A program made the translations under genes and the position numbers. A stretch of DNA of 64,000 nt from Anarhynchus alexandrinus (taxonomy: Eukaryota; Chordata; Aves; Charadriiformes; Charadriidae): NCBI GenBank assembly GCA_008711295.1, contig VUYV01000119.1, positions 1,765,159 through 1,829,158 on the forward strand. Direction: 5' to 3'. Each line of letters opens with the position of its first letter. Within the stretch, counting starts at the first letter, position 1. The notes below the pieces were generated by a model that made no database searches, was not told the DNA's origin, and was given only the letters and a program-made list of their open reading frames with translations. This document shows positions 1 to 14,149 of the stretch, in pieces.

Positions 1-2030
1 CCTTATGCATTGTTTTGAATTATTTTTAGGATTAGCTGTTCAGGTATCATGAAAGAACCATGAGACTCTTTGAAACACGATTCCTGTAAGTACTATTTCA
101 GAACTATTACAGATCTTTATATTATTCCTCATGTTTCTGAAGTATCTGTTCAAGTTTTGATTTCTAAATTGCAATAGTTATTGGGGAATGCAAATGGCTC
201 CAATTCTGTCATGCACAGAATTTGATGCTTCACATTAAAGGAGCGGTATGCTTTCAATTCTTAAATACTGGCTGGAGTCAGACAGATCCTCAGGATAGAG
301 GTACTGTATTGAAGCAGTTGGTTTGCACGAACCCAGAGCTGTCAGGGAGCAGCAGGAGCAGGGTTGCTCTGCAAGGACACGTGAGCCCAGAGCCAAGGAG
401 GCATGCAGGACAGAGACCCATGGTACCCAAACAAGAAGAGCAGAGCAGGTCCAGGGATGGTAATCAGGGTAGCCTTGATAGACATACAAGTTTGTAGTGA
501 TGGGGCAGGCTTGGTTGTAGGTCTGAAGTATCTTCCAGGCTATGGGTGAGAGATGGAGGGTGAAATAGGAGAGTCTGGGGGAAGGGCTCGTCCCTAGTGG
601 GAGCACCTCAGTCCTCAACTAGACAGGATGATGACATGATTTTAAGTAGTAAAAAACCAAACTCAATGGTACCCAAGGAAGCTGATTGCAAAAGTATTTG
701 AATGTTTGTGTCAGCTGACTGCAGAAACATCTCTTTTGGTAAAAAAGAGGTAAGTGAGTGTGGGGGTGTGGAGAAAGCCAAATAGCAGGGAGCAGACCTG
801 GGGCAGCATACAGAGAATATCGCCCAGCAAAGGCTTTACGCTGAGCAGACACAACCTGAGAAATCAAGCGGTAAGGAAGAGCAGAGGGGAATGTGTTCAT
901 GTGTATGCAGTGTGATTTTCAAGCTTTGCCTTTTGCATTCCAATACATGTTAAGAGCTGTGAAGTGAGGGCTAGCAACATGTTCACTTGTAGATTTTCTC
1001 TTTAATACATACTATTTCAAATTTAACCTTTGCATCGAAAATATTGATTACTGGGTTTTACATTTTTACAGAGATTTCCCTGCAAATTAAGTGCTTGATT
1101 CAAGAGCTTGTGTGGTTCTTCCTTTAGGTAAGTCAGCTGCTTATCAGGGGTTTAAGCAAAGGAGCTCAGTGACTGAATTCTGAGCAATGTTTCTGCAAGA
1201 CCAAGAAAACTAGGAAATCTGAGCTAGCTTGAAGACCAGAATAGAGGTGAATACAATAAAATTATACAGACTATGCCCTCTATATCCTTTTCTTTCTTTA
1301 AAAATGAGATTATAAAAATGAAGATTATAAAAATGTTTCAATTTGTTTAAACAATCATGAACATGAACTCCAAAGCTCTTGTTTTTGTTTTCATGTGCTC
1401 TGGAGTTGCTCTTTTGTCATTAAAATTGTGTTCCTCATCCTGGTCCCTTCCTTTTACTTACTGTGTTTTAGCCATGTGATGTGCCAAAAGTTTGAAAATT
1501 ACCATAAGAAATGAAGAAGTAATTTATAGTAATCATTAGCATTTTTAAGTGCAGTTGTTGCAAAAGTTTTAAGATCCTTGATGTTGTTAGTGGACAGAAA
1601 GTTCAAAAAGACGATTCTACTAATCAATGTAAAAGTAAGCTGTCCTCCCTAGTGAGACTTTTTTTGGCTTTATTCATTTTTTTGTTATTTAGTCTGATGG
1701 TTTAGCAACTGCAGCTGCCTAAGTCAAAAGCGGAAAATAGGTCAATGAAAGACATGAAAAAATACCACTGAAAAGACATATTGCTCCTATTCTTGAAGTA
1801 ACTGGCATCTGGGAGGATCTAACACCAGCTTCTCTCTTGAATTATCACATTTTTTTTCTGTCTTAAACGTCATTTTGAAGGGTAAATAGCATTTTCTGCT
1901 TTGAAATAAGACAGTGACTTGCAGAACTTGGAGTATCAGTGCCAATTAGTTAGATTAAAATCTTAGGAACTGATTCACTTTTTGAGAGAAGACAAAGCTT
2001 CCACTGCCATTGAAGGCACAGTACTTATTG

Positions 2031-2108
2031 TAGTACAGTACAGTACAGTACTTATTGTCTTTACGTTAAAGTTATCATAAATTAGGAAGTAGGAAGTAGG
2101 AAGTAGGA
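2031..2108. repeat. Two short tandem repeats
   Basis: A TACAG repeat of about four units lies at 2,031-2,051. About three and a half copies of a TAGGAAG unit lie at 2,083-2,108. Both are simple tandem repeats that could vary in length between individuals. Confidence 0.8.
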
Positions 2109-3284
2109 GACAAAAATAAATCACCCATCTGATTGTCCCCAAATCTTCATTTTGTCATATCCTGGAAGGACTACTTGTGAAAAGATAATTGCTGCTGACT
2201 TTGCTGAGAAGTCACAAGATCCCCTCCCAAGGGCTCATTCTATACCAAAGCAAATATGAAAATAGGTGAGTGGAAATTGATGGTCTGGAAAACTGCATTC
2301 TCTGGGAAGCTTAGTGGCACAAGGGGAATATTTTCCCATACAGAATTTACTGTTCCAAAATATGTAAAGGGATAAAACATGACTAGTGCCATGCCATGTT
2401 ATTTTTTTTTCTGAAATGGGAACAGCGTGGGTGGGTGACAAACTCAAGGGAGTGAAAATGTCCATTACTAGCAGCTGACTAATACTGACTATCTTATCTT
2501 TTCAGTGGGCTAAAAATCAGCATTGGGAAATGCTTGTGAAATGGTCTTTTCTTGTTTACTGTTCTTTGACTTGACTATATTTTTTATTTAGCTGTTTATA
2601 CTCCTTCAAATTCTCCTTTATCATATCAGATTGCAAAACATAATAAGAAAAACTGAAGGCAAGTAGGAAGTGCTAATAATTACTCAAAGGGCTAGTGATT
2701 TTTCTTTGGACATTTGTGTTTACAAGGCACTGCATAAGGTCTTCATCAAGGAATAGATTTTAGTAACATGGATAAGATAAAAAGATTACAGTTTCTTCAT
2801 GTAAACCTGGGTCCTTTTAATGTATTTACCCTGTGTGGGACTAAGCTGGTATTACGTGTTTATACTTAGCTCTGTTTACTCATGTTTGCTTTTGAAAAAC
2901 TTCTCTTGAGCCCTTCTTTGCTGTTCAGCGGATAACTTTTGGTCATGGGTAATTCCAAAACACAAGAAATGGATATATAGGGGAATCAGCTGACCAGAGA
3001 AATTGTAGCTCATTTAGTTTCCTTTCTACATTGGGGAAGAAATGTTGTCGATTACACTGGATCAGCCAAACCTGAGTTCAAGACCTCATCCAGAGTGTTG
3101 AAACTCCTTGGCAAAGCTAAGTAACATCTGCAAAGACTTGGGCGGATGTTATGTATAGCTACGATACACTCAACACACATTGCAGACTGTTTTCAAAATT
3201 ATCATTTTTTAACCCTTTCATGTGAACATAGTGCGTCTATAAAGAAGACATTTGTAATATTTTGGAAAAATTTCTGGGGTATAT

Positions 3285-3366
3285 ACTTGCATATATACAT
3301 ATGTATAGATTATATACATATATTTGTATACACATTTATATATATTTGTGTGTGTGTCTGTGTATA
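3285..3366. repeat. TA/TG-rich microsatellite
   Basis: Alternating purine-pyrimidine sequence dominated by TA and TATACA units passes into a short TG run. It is a degenerate dinucleotide microsatellite with no coding content. Confidence 0.75.
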
Positions 3367-4606
3367 AATTGATTTACTTTATTTTCAAAATACCATCTTA
3401 GATCTCAATCCCGATCTTACTACTCTCAACAGGAATTATACCCGGTGAATAATAGAGACATAGAAAAACAATTACAAAAAAATACCATCAGGTTTTACTT
3501 TTAATACCGCATGATTTTAAAGCTGTCTAAGTTTGTTAAAAAGATTTAGTAGAATGAAAACATATCTGTTGTTAGTTTAGTTTGCCATTACAGATTTATA
3601 TTAAAGACATATGTTAAAAAAACAAAGAAACAAACCAGAAAGATCACCACAAAAATCTTTGATTTACAAAGCTGTTTTCCATGGGGTTTAAAAATGGATT
3701 TTTCCTAATCGCCCACAAAACCATTAAATTAAGCCAACTCTTATCTGTCTTTTTTAATTTTCTGTATTAGATACCAAGCCCAAACCCATTGTTTGGAAAG
3801 TGTGTACATGCGAATGTCACTTCTAGTATTGCCCTAAAGGGTGCAGTGCTTTGCTAAACAGAAAGATGTCCATGCGTTAGGAAGTTTACAAGTGGTTCAG
3901 CTCTCCTCAAGCTAACAGCTCTGATCTATAAAGCAATTAGGCATCCACATGTAGTTTTAAATGTCTGATTTCCCTCACTGAGTTTTTAGTAGACAAAGAG
4001 TGATCTGCACATTATCATAACCAACCCTATGTACTTGATGACACGGGTACTGGGGAGACAGGGAAACAACAGTTTTGGGAAGGAAATGGGACATCGTAAG
4101 TAATTTTATGTTATTCCAAGAAAAGATCAGAACCTGCAATTTCTCATCCTTAGAAAACTTTGATATTTCAGCATTAGTATTTACAGACAACTAAGGAAAA
4201 AGAAAACTATCAAAAACGACATATGAAACAGGAACTTTTCAAAAGCTTTCCAACACTTTTCTTCAAAAGTTTTGCTTGAAATAAATGATTTTCTAAATGG
4301 ATACATTTTATTGGCGGTCAGCTTAGCACTGAATGATATCTGTTTGAATTAATATAATGTCTTAGGAGACTTAAAATTTATGTGTCTTATCTTTTTAGAC
4401 TGCTCTTTGACAATTTTCTTGGACAGAAAACATAATATGCTGCAGTCACGGGTTTTTCAGTCTGTTATTCAGGCGGGAAGATCACAGTAAGTCATGAAAG
4501 ATGTATTATGAATAGGAATCTTGCCTTGGGGTGGAAGGGTTATGATCCACCAATATATCTTCCTAAGATTTATGTCTGGCACAAATAAATGTTAAAGTGG
4601 TCCAAA

Positions 4607-4676
4607 AGCAGAAGAAAAAAAGAAAAGAAAAAAGAAAAAGACTATGAAAAAGGAAAAAAAGAAAAAATAAAAAAAT
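4607..4676. repeat. Purine-only A/G tract
   Basis: About 70 bases are nearly pure A and G, made of AAAAG-like units broken by one short mixed interval. It is low-complexity sequence, possibly an old retroposon tail, although no element body is recognisable beside it. Confidence 0.7.
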
Positions 4677-6220
4677 TAGAATTGAGTCAGTACTACTCCT
4701 GATATCTTTGCCATTTTATATGTTTTTTACCCCCCACATCATGTGGGTGGAAAAAAATTTTGTTTTCTAATCAATGTGGTTGAGTACTTTTACTCATAAA
4801 AAACATGTGCAAAACTTGAGAGTGCTGAGTGGCAAACTGAATTGTGAGATTAACAGAGTTGTCTAGTTTTTGTATATGTATTACAGTAGAAGCATTCCTT
4901 AATTTTGGTTTCAAGTGTGGGTTTACATGCTCCCTCAAAAAGGGCCATTACATGCATGATATGAAGAGAAAGTAAATGAATAGTAATCAGGGTGAAATTA
5001 TTGGAGGAATAGAAGGCATGCACTGGTACTCTGAAAGAGGTGCATGCTGATGTTTACATCTGCAAAGAAGGAAACTTTTTTTTTTAAAAAAATCCCTATG
5101 TAAAGGGATAAAACTTATCAGCCTATGTAAATTGTTATCACAATGTTCTTTTTAGCTGGCACTGAATGCAACTCAATATGCACAGGTAAACTCTTCATTG
5201 TTAGTATATACTCGACCCAACTCATACAAGCATGAATGATTGCATGGAGTGGTTAAATGGAGCTAGTTCTACCCTTTGCATCACTCATTTCTTTTCAAAA
5301 TCCAAGTATAATCAATCCCAAACTCTAACTGGTTGGGACTTTTACAATCATTCATTTTTTATTAATAAAAATCACTTAGAACCACAACATGTTGTATGAA
5401 TATACCAGATTTGGTAAGACTGTCAAGAGAAAAGCTCCTCAGCTGTCCATTGGATTTTCTGCTTAATATGATACTCACTGGGAATGGAATTTTTGGGAGC
5501 AAAAAATGCCTTCGTGGACAGAAAAAAATATTTCCATCTCAATCTGGGCTTGATCAATGTATCTGTATGTGACACAGTATATAAAAGCCTGCTTTCTTGG
5601 GGAAACAGGACTCATGCAGACTCCCCTCTCTTTCTTTTTCGTGGCCTATCCTCATCTAACAGCTTTTGAGCCCATGGTCAGAGAATGGAGCTATCAGAGC
5701 TATTAAATTCTGCCAAGAGAGCCTTTACTAATTATCCCAATGGCAGAAGTGAGCTTCGTGTGTACTAGACACCTTGGAATGTACATTAGTCTCCAAAACA
5801 TGGCTTCCTAGGAAACCAGGCCTCGCTGTCCCCAGGGCTCTTGGAGGTACTAGTTGTTTGTAAATGCATTAACATTTAGCTTGGACGATAGGAATCTAAA
5901 GGATAAACTTTTTTGCCCAGGGATGTTTCTTTGTTGCTTTGGGGTTTTTTTAAGAAATACATGCACATCACCACACAATTCTCCACAGAAGTGTGCTCCA
6001 AGGGACCAAACCCTGCTATTAGGTGAAGTCAGCCAAAGGAAACTAGGAGGCCAGTAAGTCAGTCTCTCTGCCTGTCTTTGGAGAATAAACATGCTGAGGC
6101 CTGGGAACTCTCCAAACACCTGCACCTCTCCGTGTACAGTATCAGGAGTGTGAGTTTCATCTACAGAAATCGATCCTAAATGTGCACAGATATCTCATGT
6201 CTAGAACACAAACTGGCCCG

Positions 6221-6249
6221 GCGGCACTTGGCCCAGCGGCACTTGGCCC
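6221..6249. repeat. 15-nt GC-rich tandem duplication
   Basis: The 14-base string gcggcacttggccc occurs at 6,221-6,234 and again at 6,236-6,249, separated by one base. It stands out as GC-rich within AT-rich surroundings. It looks like a replication-slippage duplication. Confidence 0.8.
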
Positions 6250-9200
6250 CTCCACCTCCATAGCTTTAAATTCCACATTCATTTGGCTGATGTGAACTAG
6301 AAGGAATTGAAAGCATTTGGGTGTGTCCAGCTTGCCCCCCTTCTGAAACTCAGCAGTGTCAGAAGCTGTGGGAACCAGCCATGAGGCTGGTAGAGATGAA
6401 AGCATCAAAGTTGGGAGACATCTGGCTCTTCACTGGCGATGAACTATCAGCCAAAAGCAGCAAACAAAAGAAGGAGGGATGAAGTTGGTCAGCTGCTATT
6501 TCACTGCACAGAAAAGTGCCACTTGAAGAAAGGCGGGCAGTCATCCTATTTAGGATCAAAAAATTTAGCTGGCAACAAGACAAATTGCGGTCTACTGCAC
6601 CTCCCATAGGACAACCACGTGGTGACTCACAAAGTCCATTACGCTGGTTGACAGGAGATGGAAAACATCCCCCACACCATGCATTCCTCTTCTACAGACT
6701 AAATGAAACCTTATCACAATAATTAATATCCTGGCCCACTGCCAGAGTAAAAAACAACAATAAATAACAAAAAAAAAATTCCATTTGCTTGAAATGTTTT
6801 ACTCAGTGGTTTTTTTGTAGGTTCCACTTTTAAAATAATTTCAGTTAAGGGTAAGCCTATATTTAATTTGAATGTTTGTTTAATGGCTGTTTTCAAAATG
6901 TTGTTGGAATGTTTTGTATGAAACATTCATGGGGCAGAAATATTGGTCCACCTCTTATCAATGAGCTTATAGAGTCATTTATTTCACCCCATTTGCTCCA
7001 TCCCTCAGGTCCAGAACATATTCAACTAATCATGCACAGTGGCCTGGATTCAATGGGAAAAGCGAGAGGGACTTTTTTCCCTTTTGCCCCATAGGTTTTG
7101 GTCTCAGATACCCTTAAGAGAATGAGTTCTGTTTGAAAGAAGGAGAATTTGATCCTGGGTTTCCCACTCACTGGTGCCTTTTCCTGACCAGCAAGCTGCT
7201 GGGGTTAATGGCTACCACCATCTGTTTGTGAAATTGGGGCTTATGTCCAACTCTTTGACTGTAATGTTGGTTGAAGGACAGGTGTTTAAGGGCTGACGTT
7301 CACTGGTGAGTGCCTGTGGCTTGATGAGCAACTGCATGTTAGATGAGCTCTGGTAACTCATCTCTTTAATCTGTTATAACTGTGAGGCAAAGTGAGAAAA
7401 AAATCTTTTTTCTTTGGAGTTTAAATGTTTCACCTCATGTTTTCCACAGAGGCTACCAAGTAGAGCATATTTGCTCACATGAAGTTGTGGTAACTTGCAT
7501 GACTGTCCGACCTTCCGTTTCCTTTGGGTGGTAAGCACGAGGTCCCATGCTACTTCCTAATGGCCAGCTCAAATTTCTCACATTTTAAGTTCTCAACTTT
7601 AGGATAAATGCTCCTTGGTCAGTTCTGAAGACACATTTAGGTTACAATATATGCAAAAGTTAGGTGCCGTTGTAGGTATATTCCTTGGTTTAAGAGTTTA
7701 CTCTCTCATTTACCTGTCATAATCCAGAAGAGTGGCCTGGAAAAAGCAGAGAACTCTGTTTCTAACTATTTTAATGAGTCTCCTTCACAATCTTGAGTAT
7801 TTGATTACTGTCCCAGACTATCCAATCAATAAAATCTTAAACTTTTCCTTTGTGAAGGTACTTCCAGTTATTTATCTTACTTTCTGGTAGCTAAGGACTT
7901 AAAATATTTAATGTCTGTTGAGTACTTCTACATATGGAGAAGAGAGAGCGAAGGGAAAGGTGAGCCTTTTAGGTTCAAAATAAGTACAAATATTAATTCA
8001 TAAACCTTGTGCTAAGCAAGGCAGTAATCATGTTTTCTCAGTTTCCTGACATAGAAATGTTACTGTTTTTTTGATACAGAGCTCAGCATCCACAGCTTCT
8101 GTCCTAATAATGCAGTTTACTGATGACTATTGATTTCCACAAAAGCTCAAAAATAAGTTTTTTAAATAAAAGACTTCCCACAGAGTAATAATTAACACAA
8201 ATCTTAATCCTGCATCTATGATTAGCTAATTAAAGCCATGAATAACTGGGTCTTTTTCAGCTCAGGTAAACAGCACGTCCTAAAGGTGACAAAAGTAGAA
8301 TAATTTTTGTCTGAAGGAAAAAAATAATCTCTAACTGTCAGGTAGCCTCATGTAAGTACTGTGCCACACCCTTCATTTGCTCATGAATCTATCACCACAC
8401 CAGATACAGTCTCTGATCACACCTGTACAGGTATGGCAATGGGGAGAGTCATGGAGGGGGGGACCAGATAGGGCCATAGAGTTATTTTCCTTTGCAAATA
8501 ACAGCTGTGAGTATAGTACAACCCTAAAGACCTGCTCCCATGCTTCTCTCTGAAGTGACCGACAAGTTTTGCCTATCTTTTTTGGCTATATATCTTAGCC
8601 AATGGCACCCATTTACTTTTCCAGACTGAGTAACAGCCAGCTAAGTTTTATGTTTACTCTGTCCTCTTTCTAACACTCCTGTGTCTACAGAAGATGGCCA
8701 GATCAGATATTGTAGAGCAGCAGTTTTCATCTTTTTTTTTTGTTAGCAGAGCTTAAATCTTTTTCCAGTGAAGCTGTAGATGGTAGCATGTCATATTTCT
8801 CCTTCTTGAGAATTGTCTTGTTAATTTTGCATTTCCACAAAAAGTCCATGGACTCATGGTGCTTTATGGACCACAGATTGAAAGCCAGTGTTTTAGAAAT
8901 ACAGCCTTAGATGCTTGCAAGCTCATTGAATGACCCACAGACAGACATCACCATGGAACAGGGACTCTCTTCAGTCCCTTTCTTAAGCTGCTGATGACCA
9001 GTGTTTCTTTTCTTGGAGCCATTCATGAAGCTACTCTTTGTTACTCCTTTCTAAACTCCACCTAGAAGAAAAAATCCCCGTGAAATGGATGTGAAGATTT
9101 GTTTTGTCTGCACATTTATTTTCTTAGGTCTTAAACTAAGTTTGTTAGATATGTGTAGACAGGAGGGGGTCTGGGATTATGCTGCAATGACTGAAGAGCG

Positions 9201-10710
9201 TTTTCTACTTGGTGTTTAGCTTGGCCAAAGTCCTGCTGAATGCTGCCAGTCCCACGAGTCCTTTCTTACAATCACTCATCCCTAAATATTCCTACTGCTG
9301 TTATAAGATAATTCCAGATTTTCAGCTGCAGACCTGGCATGCCGATCGCTTGGCTCATAATAACTGCAAGTGGCCAGATTTTTCTCTCTGAGGAAGAGCT
9401 TAACAGAGGATGGCATTTGGTCTGGCAAAATACACAGAGCTGTAAGTCTGGAATGTCTAATCTTCTTAATGGAAGTAATAGATGCCTGCGTATTTCAGTT
9501 AGGTGGTCAGCCAGTCAGAGGGTGCTCCTGGACTTAGCGCAGGAAGTAATCTCAGACAAAACACATCTCTAGCATTTGCTGGTCTTTTTGGCATTCCCTA
9601 CTGGAAATAAGCTCAGCTATTATAGAAGGTGAGAAGAGAAGCATCCATGAACAGGTACATTGCTAACCTCAAACTGCATTGAAGGCATGAATTTAGAGGT
9701 CAAAAGTCTGGAGGTCTTTGTATTCCAAGTTTTGGTACAGTTCATTATAAAGAGCGACCTATAGCAAAGTTCAGGTCTAAGATGACTCAACTTTTGCATT
9801 TCTGTGTGTTCAAATTTTGATTTTGGGGACTGACCACTGCTGTATTTTAAAAACCCTCTGCTACTTAACTGTGAGGATTTTAGAACGCAGACTGTAGGGA
9901 AAGGGAAAAAGACCTCAAAAAATAATCTCCCCCCAAAATCTCTAAGATTTTAGATTAAAACTACTTGAAACTGATTGTCATTTTCTAAGTATTTCAGAAC
10001 TGAGTAGATCATCTGATTAAGCTCCATTAACACTAATGGTTCTCAATTTCTCTCAGCCCCTCTTTATTGGCATTCCATGGTTTTAACTTTATAATATTAG
10101 TTAGAAGACATTATTAGTAAAATAAGGAGGGGGTATAAGTGATGAGAAATGTGCTTAGCATGAATCAATTATTCTGTTACATGGTCAAGCAATTTCAGGA
10201 AACTATTCACACATTTTAATAAAAAAATACCTCTGCTTGCTTTCTTGGTGAAGAATGAGTGAGCCTCTTTATACACACTTTAAATGGGAGAGAAAAAAAC
10301 ATGGCTTAAAACTTTTAAACTACTTACAAAGTAAATTAAAAACAAGAGATTCCTGTAGGTTTCAGTGAATCAGACTCTGTTTCTCTTCGCTCTTTTCATT
10401 CTCATGACTACAATAGTAGTTGTTGTAGGTTCTATTTAGCATAATCAATTAAACCTAGAGATACAAAGAGTTTGTAGGCTCCTATATTTTGCATACCCTT
10501 AGAAATGTAGGTGTTCTGGTAGCTAAACTCCTTCACTAGAAAACATCAAATTCATAAAAACATAAGAAATTAAAGTAAATTTCAGGTAAAACCAATGGTT
10601 TATCTTCCCTTGTATTCTGTATGCTTTTGTGGCTAGCAGTGGATGCTCAAGGAAAAAATAAGAGACTAACGAAAGTACAGAGGGAGTCTTTCTCATATCT
10701 TCCCAGCCCC

Positions 10711-11578
10711 AGAATCATAGAATAGAATAGAATAGAATAGAATAGAATAGAATAGAATAGAATAGAATAGAATAGAATATTTCAGTCCAACTGCCTGACC
10801 ATTTCAGGGCTGACCAAAAGAAGCATGTTGTTAAGGGCATTGTCCAAATGCCTCTTACACACTGACAGGCTTGGGGCATCGACCACCTCTCTAGGCAGCC
10901 CGTTCCAGTGTTTGATCACCCTCTGTGTAAGGAAATGTTTCCTAATGTCAAGTCTGAACCTCCCCTGATGCAGCTTTGAACCATTCCCGCATGTCTTGTC
11001 CCTGAATACCAGGGAGAAGAGATCAGCACCTCCTTCTCTACTTCCCCTCCTCAGGAAGCTGTAGAGAGCAATGAGGTCACCCCTCAGCCTCCTTTTCTTC
11101 AAGCTAGACAAACCAAATGTCCTTAGCCACTCCTCATAGGACATGTCTTCCAGCCCTTTCACCAGCTTTGTTGCCCTCCTCTGGGTGTATTTGAGTACCT
11201 TCACATCCTTCCTAAATGGCAGGGCCCAGAACTGCACACAGCACTCAAGGGGAGGCTGCACCAATGCTGAATACAGTGGGATAATCACCTATTTTGCCCA
11301 GCTGGTTTTGCTGTGTTTGATGCACCCCAGGATGCGGTTTGCCCTCTTGGCTGCCAGGGCACACTCCTGACTCCTAATGAGCCTGCTGTTGACCAGCACC
11401 CCCAGATGCCTTTCTGTAGAGCTGCTCTCCGGCCACTCCTCCCCCAGTTTATACTTCTGCCCGGTTACTGTGTCCTAGATACAGAATCCGGCATTTGGAC
11501 TTGTTAAATTTCATCCTATTAATCATAGCCCAATGCTCCAATCTATGTAGATCCCTCTGCAAGGCATCTTGTTCAGGG
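10711..11578 (-). mobile_element. CR1 LINE, 3' part, 5'-truncated
   Basis: This is a chicken-repeat-1 non-LTR retrotransposon copy read on the minus strand. The longest open piece (10,782-11,288) encodes the C-terminal end of the CR1 ORF2 polyprotein, downstream of the reverse-transcriptase catalytic core. Family landmarks are [44 protein letters not shown] and [14 protein letters not shown]. The region at 11,289-11,578 continues upstream (EKDLGVL-like ERHLGVLV and LAAKRANRILGCIK), with an in-frame stop near 11,289. The endonuclease and catalytic RT motifs are absent, as expected for 5' truncation during target-primed reverse transcription. The 3' tail at 10,711-10,780 has become a pentanucleotide microsatellite. 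The copy cannot be functional. Confidence 0.93.
10717..10780. repeat. (AATAG)n microsatellite in CR1 3' tail
   Basis: About twelve uninterrupted AATAG units sit exactly where the CR1 3' terminal octamer repeat (catagaat on this strand) should be. One intact octamer-like unit remains at the outer edge. The microsatellite probably arose by expansion of a mutated tail. Confidence 0.9.
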
Positions 11579-12040
11579 CCTTCTTGAATCAGATATATAT
11601 CCAAAGTTTTCATTGCTACTATTATCAAAATTGGTAGTTACGTGAAAAATAAATGCGTAGAGGCAAAGATAATCCATAAGGCTTATGGGACCAGCACCTC
11701 CACAGGTGGAGAACACGCTTCTTGCCACAAAGCAGTCACAGAAGCATGTTGTCTTCACACTCAAACTTATACTGCATTTGTCCATGTTAAAGACAAAAGT
11801 AGGCTCTACAGCCAAGTTGGCACCTGATTATTAAAGCGCAGGGTATTGGCTGCTACGTTTATATTAGAAAAAGAAGATGGATGTTCATAAAATAAAATCA
11901 CTTAAGCATTAAGTTATGAGTACAGGAGGTTAGCTTCTGATTAACATCTCTGATAGTTATACTTATGAAGATAGATTGGTAAGCAATAGACTTTCTCCCC
12001 CACAAAATACAGCTTTTGTCCTTTTGATTTTGCTCTATGT
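11579..12040. other. Unassigned sequence
   Basis: This lies between a CR1 copy and the exon candidate. Short open frames on both strands match nothing recognisable. There is no AATAAA on the minus strand that would end a transcript using the exon candidate at 12,041. Confidence 0.5.
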
Positions 12041-12278
12041 TCACAAGAAATTAAATTGTTTAACAGTGCTGCGCAAAGAGCTCATTTCTATTTTAGCTTT
12101 CAGATCTTTATTAGCTACAATAGAAATGTACTGTTTATATGATGGATTTGCTATTCCAACATCATATTTCCTCCGGAGACTGAAATTATTGCTAAAGCCA
12201 TCTGGTGCCTTCATTGTTTTACCAGAGAGAGCTAATGCCCTCAGATTTCTTGTGATATTTGAAGCTCTTGTATTACAA
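12041..12278 (-). CDS. Candidate terminal coding exon, family unknown
   Basis: Read on the minus strand, an open frame runs about 79 codons to a TGA at 12,041-12,043. The first full codons give CNTRASNITRNLRALALSGK and the last give SLRSTVKQFNFL. Directly upstream is a plausible 3' splice site: AG at 12,279-12,280, a pyrimidine-rich stretch, and a branch-point-like tgctaat about 30 bases before it. The exon would start in phase 2. The composition is polar and lysine/serine-rich, without the low-complexity look of random AT-rich frames, and there is no membrane segment. The opposite strand is also open over the same interval, which weakens the case. I recognise no protein family. It could be a last exon of an unannotated gene, a decayed exon, or chance. 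No partner exon was found elsewhere in the window. Confidence 0.3.
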
Positions 12279-12747
12279 CTACATTTGGATGGCAAAATAT
12301 GATTAGCAAAGGGAAAAGTATTACTACTGTCAAGCAATGAAAGGATGCCCCAAATATGCCCATAGCAACCATCTATCATTCAGACCTACATTGTCCAAAA
12401 GCAGAAACCTCTGAACTTCCAAATAAGACCAAGGATGAGACACTCAGCCCTCTATAAAATGTTGTTGCAAGTAGGAGTCCTGAGGAGCTTACAGCATAAA
12501 GAAGACACAGATTCCACAGTTCAAACACAGGTCTCTGTGTTTTAAAAATTTTAAAAGCATTATCTCACAGTGTGTATTAGGTGACGTAATACTGTGTGAT
12601 CTGGGTGCTTATTGGGCACAATGCAGTCCTGGGTAGGAATAACAGTGTTTATCCCAGAAGCTGCGGAGCTGATAATTTGATCTACTCCTCAGACATCTGA
12701 AGCTTTCCTGTAAGGCTGCCTGTCTGAACATTTTTGGCTGAAATATC
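12279..12747. other. Unassigned sequence
   Basis: No recognisable gene or repeat. If the exon candidate at 12,041-12,278 is real, this would be the end of its upstream intron. Confidence 0.5.

Positions 12748-14149
<1,402 letters not shown>

Larger units (their letters stand above)
1..10710. other. AT-rich DNA without recognisable genes
   Basis: I see no gene, RNA gene or recent transposon in this stretch. Open frames are short (under about 130 codons), overlap on both strands and match no family I know. Local low-complexity tracts are listed separately. It is most simply intergenic or intronic DNA. Regulatory elements cannot be excluded: a block near 8,090-8,290 has several TAAT-type motifs, including an attagctaattaaag-like core, but nothing in the sequence alone proves function. 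Confidence 0.6.
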
